DNA of 17,664 nt. It comes from Funneliformis mosseae. Its lineage: Eukaryota; Glomeromycota; Glomeromycetes; Glomerales; Glomeraceae. The stretch covers positions 1-17,664 of the forward strand of contig CAJVPP010001828.1 in assembly GCA_910592005.1 (NCBI GenBank), in the 5' to 3' direction. Below, piece by piece: positions 8,905 through 17,259 of the stretch. The position numbers and the translations under genes were made by a program. Within the stretch, counting starts at the first letter, position 1, and each line of letters opens with the position of its first letter. Under the pieces are notes generated by a model, which saw only the letters and a list, made by a program, of their open reading frames with translations, made no database searches and was not told where the DNA came from.

Positions 8905-9772
8905 TATCCATTTCTCATTAGTTCATCGTTAACATAATCATGTATAGACTTAATATCTCTTGATGCATCAACTGACATTCTCAGTCTCCTTGACACTACA
9001 TACATCCTGAGATATTCACAAAGAGAGAGTGGGATTATAGTATACACGAAATTCTCAACATGAAAATTTGGATTAAGTAAAACGAGCGCTTCTTTACTAA
9101 CATCATACCCTTCCAATTTGAAATACTTTAAATTAAGACACAAACTAGCAATTTCTTTGATAATCTCATTAGTAGATTTGCAATAGCTAAATTCAAGATG
9201 TTGAAGCCTTGGGCAAGAATGGATAATATCATAAATCGATATCCCAATAATCTCTGTATGATAAGAAATATTTAGATATTCTAGTTTATGACATGACCGT
9301 GCAATTGCATATAGACCTTTATTAGTCACTTTCCTACCATTAGAGCATTCGTACCTACTCTTTTGCAAATTGAGATACTTCAGATTGGGGTATGTCTCTG
9401 CTACTCGATTTAGTGTTTTATCGCTAAATCCTGTGCTAAAATTTAAATCTAAATGAACTATATTTGGGAATAAACGCGCAATACTATTGAATTTTTTATC
9501 TGAAAGTGAATGGTAGTTTGAATTTTTAGATGAGTTAGATTTGAGCTATAAACTGGCTTTTGTCTTTTTCGTACTATTTTCATAAATTTTTTCAATGGAG
9601 AGTGACATTTATTTTCCCACTTTAGCTCGATGCGTTTCTATAAAATAGGAGCACCACATCCGTATCATAATCAGGAAACAAATAGAGCGGGATATAGTGA
9701 CTTATTTACCACTAGGAAATATAGAATCCGCTCTAATAGTTTCAGTAAATTTATAATACTCAAATACACCAT
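8898..9772 (-). pseudogene. F-box/LRR protein, copy 2, broken and truncated
   Basis: This is a diverged duplicate of the gene at 7449-8594, including about 30 bp upstream of the ATG (9772). The F-box portion (RILYFLVVNKSLYPALF) is interrupted by TGA at 9671-9673 and 9665-9667 and by TAG at 9638-9640. The last two stops occupy the same positions as two stops of copy 1 (27 bases apart in both). A frameshift near 9515 separates the head from the LRRs ([50 protein letters not shown]). The tail ends at 8898, about 35 codons earlier than in copy 1, where a retropepsin fragment begins. No functional product is expected. Confidence 0.75.
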
Positions 9773-9792
9773 AAATAATATATGCTGTATCT

Positions 9793-10026
9793 TTAATCGA
9801 AAAAATAAATTTTCTGGACTGGATCAGACTCCCAGATATTCAGCTCAAAGTAATCGAATATACCTACAACTTTATCCTGTCTTATGTTCTTGACAGTAAT
9901 AAAGCCAGTGGCCCTATCATATCTGTGTTCATATTTGAACGGATTGCATTATAGAAAATACTGCGTGGGATTAGTAGTGAACTTACTCATTATCTTGCGT
10001 CAGTTATTTCTCGATTTTTTAGCCAT
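9793..10026 (-). pseudogene. Unrecognised ORF remnant with two in-frame stops
   Basis: From a possible ATG (10026) to TAA (9793) one frame of 78 codons is interrupted only by a TGA and a TAA in its first third. The last 50 codons are open and look protein-like (DRATGFITV, VVGIFDYFELNIWESD). I cannot name a family. Both inner stops could come from CGA and CAA by C-to-T change, as in the neighbours. It ends just upstream of F-box/LRR copy 2 on the same strand. Confidence 0.3.
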
Positions 10027-10133
10027 ATTTAATAATTTATCCGATTCAATTATATTTGATCCAAAATATGCAAAGTGCCTGATTCATCTCTTTAAACTAC
10101 TACCTGCTTAACATTTCTTGGTCACGCCCTCCT

Positions 10134-10498
10134 TCATTGCTTAGCCAAAGGCACGAAATCATGAAAGAAAGCCCTTTCTTCTCTTACCTGATACTCATGG
10201 GATCTCTCAATTATTTCAACTGAATCAGAATCTTCAGAAGACTCAGACGAATAGGTGGAACCCTTACTTTTTTCATTAATCAGTATGAGAACTATTTTAT
10301 ATATTAAGTCAACCACAGTCCAGAATGATAATTATCCAGTTTTTTCTCGAGCTCCCGAATCTGTCCAGAGAGTGCTTTATATGCTCTTGCATTCTACTCA
10401 TCCAATCCAAATAACCAGGCTGTTTTCTTTATACCTCTGATATCTTCCTACTCGCTAGCTATACTATCAGATGGATGCTTTTGATCAGTTAATTCCAT
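10134..10498 (-). pseudogene. Coiled-coil plus acidic Ser-rich protein remnant
   Basis: Starting at ATG 10498 (MELTDQKHPSDSIASE) the frame meets two TAG codons, continues into a coiled-coil-like segment (ALSGQIRELEKKLDNY) and then shifts by one base near 10310 into a second frame that is Ser/Glu/Asp-rich (SSESSEDSDSVEIIE) and ends VPLAKQ before TGA at 10134. Coiled coil followed by an acidic patch would suit a small DNA- or partner-binding accessory protein, but no family is certain. It lies immediately downstream of the recombinase-like pseudogene on the same strand and may have been its companion or its last exon. Confidence 0.4.
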
Positions 10499-10581
10499 TC
10501 TGACTATTTTCGTGATATGGTATATCTTGCCTCAAGCGAAAAAATAAAATTTAATAAATGTTGTCTAACCCATCTATGTGA

Positions 10582-11717
10582 TTAGTTTTCATCGAAGAGC
10601 TCAAATGCCGTTGCCTGATCATAAGGCTGTCCTCTTTTTCGAAAATTGACTATAGTATAGTTTTGTGCTGGGGAGGTATAGTTGTCTGACGAATGTCGAA
10701 GAGCTTGACTGGCAATGGTCATAGCTTCTGATAAATTCTTTGCATCATTCGATACAACCGCAAATACTGCCTCCAATTTGCATAAATAGCTAGAAAGAAG
10801 TGGTTTACTAGTTTCAGAAAGAAATCTATCTTTTTTCAGAAATGTATTAAACTATTTAACTCCTGACACTCCTGGATCCCTCAACTGTCCAGAAGAAATT
10901 GCATTCTGAATCCAAGTAAGGAGAAGTTTAGCCTGCTCTTAATCTCTTTCTAACGATCTAAATATTCAATGATTATCCTGTTAGCCTCAGTTTTTTGCAT
11001 ATCCAGTTACACCTCTATTAGATATGCGCAAGTCTTTAATTTCAGCAAAATGGATGCAGAGCATTATCATTATATTGGCTAGGGCTTGCACATCGGATGT
11101 ATTAGACACATCATAGAAATTGAGTCTCTTCTTAACTGATTCTAATGAGAAGTGATCTGAAAAATCAATCCCTTTATTTTCACGTTGATCTCTACGCTCC
11201 TTTTAAATCTTATTAGATGCGCAAGTTGTTTTTTCGTCTAATGTAGCAGAGATTATCTTTTTGGGGGCATTAAGTTTCCACAACTCTCTTCAGAGCTTAC
11301 TAAGACGGGATGTGGTGATGATAGGGTTAGGGGACGTTATAGTTAAAGCCTTGGCTATCGCCTTTACTTCTTTTTCACCAAGATTATCTCGAACAATATG
11401 CTAGGCTATACTTTCGATGGTTTCTCCATCTGGGATGATGTTTGATATTTGGCATATATTAACTTCCCCTGCTTTATCTCCTCCTTCTTTGGGATTACCC
11501 GACTTCTACTTTGACAAATTCTCTGATCAGGGACTAATACAAATGCCTGCTCTTTACTAAAACTATATCCTTCCTGAAAGTACCGGTGACCCTTATCTCT
11601 TTTCAATTTATCTGTCAAAAGCTCGAGTAATGCTAGAGCATGCTGACTAAGTTCTTCATTACTTATATCTTTATTGAGTTTGTGTTCTGCAACGTACTTT
11701 ATTACAATCGTGAACAT
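10582..11717 (-). pseudogene. Probable tyrosine-recombinase-like gene, dead
   Basis: The head is open from ATG 11717 (FTIVIKYVAEHKLN; RYFQEGYSFSKEQAFVLVP). A frameshift near 11415 leads into a second frame that runs to TAA at 10582, crossed by at least eight stops. The second half has the order of a tyrosine recombinase: IMIMLCIHFAEIKDL aligns with the 'GlRisEl' box, LCKLEAVFAVV with the H-x-L-R box, and NLSEA, QALRHS, NYTSPAQNYTIV with the 'LGHss..T..Y' region, giving Tyr at 10657-10659 as candidate nucleophile. Such enzymes move Cryptons, Starship-like elements and phages. In this copy the first Arg position reads His (11050-11052) and the second reads Cys (10780-10782), both one transition from Arg. 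The family is named from motif order and memory, with no search behind it. Confidence 0.5.
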
Positions 11718-11730
11718 GGCTGTGTGAATA

Positions 11731-11785
11731 TAGGTTATGGAGTAACTACTAGATTATGCGTAACCATTAGGTTATTCTATATCTG
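11731..11785. repeat. Stray copies of the 19-bp satellite monomer between divergent genes
   Basis: TAGGTTATGGAGTAACTAC, TAGATTATGCGTAACCAT and TAGGTTATTC follow one another just upstream of the recombinase-like gene's ATG. They resemble the monomer TAGATTATGAAGTTACCAG of the array at 17260-17664. The rest of 11718-11989 is AT-rich spacer between divergent genes and would hold both promoters. Confidence 0.4.
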
Positions 11786-11989
11786 AAAAAGTTCAATTTG
11801 AAAAATTTCCTCAGAGCCATGCTTCTTCAGAAAGGAAAAATATCAGAGACGGCTTTTGACTAGATTAAAAGAGCGAAAAAAAAATGATATAGCTTATGCT
11901 CTAAACTGACATAACACATTTTTAAATATCTATAATGAAGATAAGTTTAACATATATTAATCTTAAAAACTTTTCCAAAAAGAAGTACT

Positions 11990-12244
11990 ATGCCCTTTGG
12001 TCTCTTTGGTGAATACATATCTAATTCAGAGGACGAGAATTACCCAACTTGGCCTTGCCTAAATAAGAAAGATGATGGGTCTATCTGTGGAAAAAGATAC
12101 TTTTATGAGGGCGGGTGTGTCAGATACTATAAGTCTCCACCAAATAAAATGTGCACATCCTGTAATGGGTCAATCCATTCTCAGACTGGCTTTTGTATGA
12201 TGTATAAGAAAAGCTGGCTAGAGAGTCGCAAAAAGAGTGAGTAG
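11990..12244 (+). CDS. Small Cys-rich (zinc-ribbon-like) protein 1
   Basis: An 84-codon frame from ATG (MPFGLFGEY) to TAG. Cysteines at 23, 33, 43, 55, 58 and 69 follow the spacing of the neighbouring ORF at 12304-12555: C-x9-C, then C, then C-x2-C, then C. Relative to that paralogue, the fourth-row Cys is Arg (37) and both His ligands are Tyr (46 and 72). His-to-Tyr needs only C-to-T. The core GSICGKR...GGCVRYYKSPP...CTSCNG suggests two zinc-binding loops, perhaps for nucleic acid or protein contact, with binding weakened here. No family name is offered. It is transcribed away from the recombinase-like gene. The sequence at its end (AGTGAGTAG) could also be a splice donor into the next ORF. 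Confidence 0.5.
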   Translation: MPFGLFGEYISNSEDENYPTWPCLNKKDDGSICGKRYFYEGGCVRYYKSPPNKMCTSCNGSIHSQTGFCMMYKKSWLESRKKSE

Positions 12245-12303
12245 ATTTTGTAACTTTGGCTGAAGACGCAGTTACTAAGCTGACTCACTAAAGCAAAGGA
12301 ATT

Positions 12304-12555
12304 TTGAATATCTATAATAAAAGTGAAAGCGAAGTTTTAAGATTATTAATATTAAAATTACCTCGTATGGGTCATTTTATCTGCCAATACATCAAGAAAG
12401 ATGGTTCGATGTGTGAGAAAGGGTGCATGAGTGATTTAGGGTGTTTCAGACATTTTAATGCCCTTCTTAAAACAATATGTCTTATCTGTAATGAGCTAAC
12501 ATATTCTGATACTGGAATCTGTAACACACATAAAAGAATTTATAAAAATGTCTAG
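12304..12555 (+). CDS. Small Cys-rich (zinc-ribbon-like) protein 2
   Basis: The open frame covers 12304-12555; the first ATG is at 12367 (MGHFICQYIKKDGSMC), and the upstream part may be an exon of a longer product. Counted from 12304, Cys 27, 37, 41, 47, 59, 62, 73 and His 50, 76 form C-x9-C-x3-C-x5-C-x2-H and C-x2-C-x10-C-x2-H, enough for two zinc sites. Segments KKDGSMCEKGC, LGCFRH, ICLICNELTYSDTGIC and THK align with the preceding ORF, so the pair arose by tandem duplication or are two exons of one gene with repeated modules. Ligands look complete here, unlike in ORF 1. The function is unknown. Confidence 0.5.
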   Translation: MNIYNKSESEVLRLLILKLPRMGHFICQYIKKDGSMCEKGCMSDLGCFRHFNALLKTICLICNELTYSDTGICNTHKRIYKNV

Positions 12556-12638
12556 CGTGAAGGTAAAAAAGTTAAAATGGAATCAGACATGATCGAGACA
12601 CCTAGCTGAATAATAATCTGGCCAAAGTATTATTTTTC

Positions 12639-15600
12639 CTATCCTATAGAGTCAAAGAGTTCCTGAATATCATTATCTGTTTTCAGCCTGTATGATGGAA
12701 GCTCTGGAGCGCCTTTATCTCCAAAACCAGTATCATTATATGGCTGACGATTAATTTGATATGAATATTGCCAAACTTGTTGTCCTTTAGACCCTATTCT
12801 TTTTTTATCACTTTTAACAGTATATCTGCACTAATTACCAGCAATTGCATTAATTGCTTTTATAGTTGATTTAAGATCTGGTATTTCTTTTGCGCGAGAT
12901 TTAAATCCAAAGAGCAATAAGGATTGATTTCAGATTTCTATAAATCTTTCACACGATTGAGCAAACGCTTCTGAAATAATATTACCCGAAAGAGTACGTA
13001 TATCATCAATACCAGTAAAGCCTAATATTTGAAAAAGTTCCTGTATTGCCTTCCACTGTTTAAATAAATATGCCTTTCGTAAATCAATTGAAGATGGATC
13101 TGAGAAATTATGCGATTCCTCCCACTGTATAGTTTCTTTAGTTTTTAACCCTTCTAAAACTTTTATTGTATCTGAACCTTGTCTTTAGAAATATGCCAGT
13201 CTTCTAAAGTGTCGTAAAGGTTCAGGATTATTAAATTTTTTTACAAAACTGATATTGCATAGATTAATCCATTTGGCATCATCCATGCTTCAGTCCCAAT
13301 TATCGTTCTTACCTCCAATATCTCCTGAAGCATATATTCTCCATAAATAGTGTTGTTGCAATATCATATTATCAGTGAACGAGCGGATGGGAATTTGTTT
13401 AAGAACTTCAGCATCATCCGGGGTGATATCAGGTGCGTTAACTATTAATTCTGCATCGGAGCTTTTGATATTTTCTTCAACCACCTTAATAATGTTAGAA
13501 ACCATTTTCCTATCGGCTATAATACCTTCTGTAGAAATAATTTCAAGTGAAGCTTCTGTACTAAAAACAAGACTGCAAAGAATTTCAGGAAAGTACTTTG
13601 CTGATAAGCGTCTCTGGTATTCAGCCTCAATATATGTTTCGACTGCTGGAGATACATCAAAAGCATAACAATCAGCAATTTTATCCCATTTCCGATATCC
13701 TTTTACTGCTGTTGGTAAATCAATAGGTCTTAAAGCAGAAAGTTTAGCACGAATAAGACTACGATTTGGCTCTTGAAATATTTCAGAGGACTTCTGACTA
13801 TTATATAAAGAAATTATGCATTGTGGACAATCCTGAATTCGATAAAGCATCTGTGCAAAAGCTTCGACATGTACTCCCATTTTAATATTGCTAATTCCTA
13901 TAATAGCGTCAAAATGATTAGGAATTTCAAAAGAGATGCCAGCTTCTACAGTACTTGTGTAAATCACGCAGTCAAGAGAACTCCAGGTAGCATTAATATT
14001 AGTGAAATCCTCTTGTCGTTGCATTTCATCCATTTAGCCAAAATAAACACGAGTTAAAATAGGTGAACTATCCAGTTTTTGCAATGCAGAAGCTTGGTTT
14101 GCTAAAGTTCAAGCTTTTTTACATGATGTCATTGCAAAAGCAACACGCTTGCCTTCTTGGAGCATCTTAAGACCTCTTCTCATAGTCTCTGAAACTTTGT
14201 CCGGATCATAAAGAATCTTAACAGTTTCGTCTATACGTGGTTGATATTTATTATCGAAAATTCATATATCATTACTTTGATATTGTTTTAAGAAAGCTAT
14301 AGTGGAGTCATTCGCAAAAGCATCCATAGCCACAACATGAATAGCTGACTTTAGCAAATCTCGCATAGCATTTTCAGATTCTCACGCATGAACACCACTA
14401 GACATTTGGCGTATAACCGCATTGACTTCATCTAAAATAACTACATATGAACGCCTTCCATGAAGCTCAATACGATGTGTACTTTCAACCTAAATGATAA
14501 TAACATCCCAATCACTTATAGCTAAACTACCCTCAACTTCTTGATATTGGCATACGCGAAATCCTAAATTCTGTAATATTTCAATTTTAGCTTTAGTCTC
14601 ATTGGTAAGAGTTTTGCAATATGAAACCCAGATAAAGCAAGGCAAATTTTCTCTATTTCCAGCTAAAGAGTTGAGAATTCCTCTTAAAGCTTTTGTTTTA
14701 CCAGTACCTACGAGTGAACGGATAAGAGTCATACTACATACAGAACTTAAGAAGTCTGGATAAGCTTCTGGAGCCTCTTCCATCTCTTTTACATTAATAT
14801 TTTTTCCAGACAATTCAGAGAGTAAACGTGGATTTTTTATAATATTAATTAACCTGTCATTCAATCTCTATTTAAGTCTTTCTTTTGGTTTGATTATATC
14901 TGATGCCTCTCCAAATGTTAGTCCTTTATGATTTGACTTATATTGATTTTGCCAATAGCATTTAAGTACAAAATAGCCATTACTTCGAAGAAAGTCATAT
15001 AATTGATCTCTTTTATGTTTGATTCTGCAAATAGGACATGCTTTATATGACTTTGCTTGGAAGTTGACAAATCCCTTTCTAATATGGCCAATTTTAAGCC
15101 ACTCATATTTTGCTGTAACTAAATTAGCTCCCTAGGCGATTTCATCTTTGATAAGTTGGAATTTATCCTTTTCTGACTTTTCAGGAGAAAAGGTCTGTGG
15201 CCAGATTTTGAATAATCAGATTTAGGTTGAACTAAATAATCTTCTAACTTGCGATATCCTTGTTTAACTAAAGAAATCGCAGGTCTTTTAACTTTATCTT
15301 CCTTTGCCGATCTAAGAAGCCGAAAACTAAAACGTGATTTATAAAGCCCATGGTCAATAAATTCAGAGTATAGTTTCCCAACTCTATCAGCAACTTTTTT
15401 CACAAATCCTCTAAGGTCTCTGTAGTCAATGAACCGTGCATATTTATACACAATATGCCAACTGCATTTATTAGTATTAGATAAACTGGCTAAGGTAAAA
15501 GCATTTAATATTGCAAGATGGTTTAAATCAGAATATAAAATATCAACACAGGCAATTAAAATTCTGGATAATAAATCTTCGCAAGTAATTTTATATTTAT

Positions 15601-15940
15601 CTAAAAAAGGGAGTTTAGGGTTCATTGGATCTGGCTTTTGCCTTGCATCAATATCCAGAACCAGACGCAGAGGCAGATTCCCATCAATGCATTCGTGAGC
15701 ATCAGGGATTCCATAAACTTCAGATGGATGATTGACTACTGTAAAACCTTTTCCAGATACTCGAATAATATATTTATTAAAAATCTCTTTAGGATGATAG
15801 GCTTCTAGAAGAGAGATATTATTATTATTATTAGACAAATATTAAAAGTATATATGATTATTATAACCAGGCTCATAATCGAGGTCAGCTAAATCAGAGA
15901 AGAACCTGATTGCATCATTTATTGTTTTAGGACGAGACTC
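12639..15940 (-). pseudogene. PrimPol-type primase plus zinc knuckle plus origin-binding-type SF2 helicase, dead
   Basis: A single gene can be followed from about 15940 to TAG at 12639. The N-terminal part is an archaeo-eukaryotic primase: LDID (15647-15658), CSWH (15455-15466) and FIDHGLY followed by RLLRSAK match the DxD/SxH/hD motifs of PrimPol/UL52-type enzymes. A CPIC-x4-H...C knuckle follows (15038-14958). The helicase has GTGKT (14694-14708), ILDEVN (14421-14438) and TVEAGISFE, as in the origin-binding helicase family (Herpes_ori_bp type). Together these would prime and unwind DNA for replication. Stops lie at 15842, 15132, 14868, 14490, 14382, 14262, 14109, 14034, 13290, 13185, 12930 and 12831 (lowest base of each codon), with one single-base loss in an A run near 15208. 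All stops fit C-to-T or G-to-A origin. Apart from that one shift the frame is continuous. The exact 5' end is uncertain. Confidence 0.75.
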
Positions 15941-16070
15941 AGAATTTTTTTACGTAAGTAGCATAATACAATGTATGGAAATACTAAGTATAAAATTACA
16001 TGTAAATTTCCCAAATCTTCAAAATAAAAATTTTGAGCGAATATGCTTGTTAGCAAAATACTGGGTCAGT
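15941..16070. promoter_or_regulatory. AT-rich upstream region of the primase-helicase pseudogene
   Basis: Non-coding, with a run of seven T at about 15945-15951 and the palindrome TTACGTAA (15950-15957). It would hold the promoter of the dead gene. No clear motif beyond AT-richness is seen. Confidence 0.25.
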
Positions 16071-16195
16071 GGTAGTACCCAAAAGTAGTTGATGTGGTAG
16101 TACCCAAAAGTAGTCGATGTGGTAGTACCCAAAAGTAATCAATATAATAATGCTTAAAAATAATTGATGTAGTAGTACCTCAAAGTATCCCAGTA
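16071..16195. repeat. Five tandem copies of a 25-bp repeat
   Basis: Units at 16071, 16096, 16121, 16146 and 16171, each exactly 25 bp, with core GGTAGTACCCAAAAGTAG. Units 1 and 2 differ at one base. Unit 3 differs from unit 2 only by G-to-A changes. Unit 4 differs from unit 2 at nine positions, eight of them C-to-T or G-to-A. Unit 5 is more diverged. The array lies upstream of the primase-helicase pseudogene. Confidence 0.85.
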
Positions 16196-16254
16196 TAAAA
16201 ACTATACGAGAAAGAATTCTAGGAAGGCTTGGGCGAAAACTAGGGTATAAATTT

Positions 16255-16320
16255 GGTAGTATCCAAAGGTAGAATTATATAGAAATAAAATAAGAAATTA
16301 TGCTTTTGGATACTACTGCC
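16255..16320. repeat. Inverted pair of the 25-bp repeat core
   Basis: GGTAGTATCCAAAG (16255-16268) recurs as its complement, CTTTTGGATACTACTGCC (16303-16320), giving a stem of about 12 bp with a 34-base AT-rich loop. It is the same core as the tandem array at 16071-16195, once direct and once inverted. Confidence 0.65.
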
Positions 16321-16404
16321 GATAGGCAGAAAAGAGATTGGGAAGGCAGAAAGATTCAGGAGAATACATGAAAAAAGGTATAAAAGCAATATAGTCTGAA
16401 CTAA

Positions 16405-16620
16405 TTCGGCACTTCTTACCTCATCCTCAGCAATCAAAAGGGTCACAAAAGGCAGGATTGTAAGAATAGCACAACACTAACACTTCATATGTGTCTCACC
16501 AGCAATCAAAAAGTGAGTGAATAGATTGCAACATATCTTTAGCAAATAGATGATGAATTGCAAATTCGGCACTTTGTGTCTCATCTGGCAATTAAGAGAT
16601 TGGCAATCAAGAAGGAAAAT
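16405..16620. repeat. Three degenerate copies of an about 80-bp repeat
   Basis: The phrase TTCGGCACTT...CTCATC...GCAATCAA appears at about 16405, in weaker form at 16481 (CACTTCATATGTGTCTCACC then AGCAATCAAAAAG) and again at 16565. Spacing is about 71 and 89 bp. No coding frame is credited here. Confidence 0.4.
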
Positions 16621-16644
16621 ATATGGGCTGATTAATATAATGCA

Positions 16645-16689
16645 AATTACACCTCTGATCCTCTAACCAACTGACCACCAAACCAGGCC
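16645..16689 (-). repeat. tRNA-like A-box sequence, possible SINE relic
   Basis: On the minus strand GGTGGTCAGTTGGTTAGAGG closely resembles the D arm and A box of a tRNA (consensus TGGCTCAGTTGGTTAGAGC), one base short. No anticodon arm, B box or acceptor stem follows, so it is at most a SINE head or a tRNA fragment. Confidence 0.3.
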
Positions 16690-17259
16690 TTCGAAAGTTA
16701 CTCAAAAGTTACTTGAAAGTAACGGAAAAGTGCCTAGAACTAGCGAGAAACTGAACACGTAATCATGACACAATAAGGCGCAGTAAATTTCATTAATTTT
16801 GGCCAATACTATTTCATAGTTTTGGTCAGATCATTGGACATAATAATTCGGCATCTAAGCTAGCATACAAGTGATCTGAAACTGGCGAACTAATAGAATC
16901 TCTCTAGCTTCTACCAGTTCTCTAATAGTTCCATGATAGTTACCACGGCACTATTATAGTGCCATCATGTTACCAAGTTGGATCCCAAATTATGTGTTCT
17001 AAGATCAGCCAGAATTATGGCATAATGTCAGCCAAAATTAATCACAGATCTACTATGCCACCTGACACAATATTTTTTTACCACATTTTAGCATCTAGAA
17101 AGGCAACCAAATAGGCGTGAATTCTTAATATAGAATTAGTATCCAAACTAGCATAGAGGGTCAGCACCCTCATTATAGAACTGGGTATTCAAAGAAGACT
17201 GGAAAGCTAGAACTAACAATATAGATTTATTATGTAAACAGATTAGGAACAAGAAGAAA
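16690..17259. other. Gene-free stretch with a hairpin-forming palindrome
   Basis: No coding frame is supported. GGCACTATTATAGTGCC (16947-16963) has perfect seven-base arms around TTA and sits between two near-copies of a GTTACCA motif (ATGATAGTTACCA and ATCATGTTACCA). Short GTTACT repeats occur at 16696-16722. The GTTACCA word links this part to the satellite that follows. Confidence 0.4.

Noticed and set aside
14918..15106. A 62-residue minus-strand ORF inside the primase-helicase
   Set aside because: The real gene frame over this stretch is another one, with a CPIC-type zinc knuckle and continuity to the helicase.
12639..15940. Reassigned stop codons (alternative genetic code) or RNA editing to explain the in-frame stops
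   Set aside because: All three stop codons occur, in contexts suggesting Gln, Arg and Trp, and the intact genes end normally at TAA or TAG. No single reassignment fits. Editing of U to C remains testable with RNA reads but is less economical than decay.
16240..16446. Minus-strand ORF of 68 residues in the repeat region
   Set aside because: Starts at GTG, crosses the inverted repeat at 16255-16320 and has no family-like motif.
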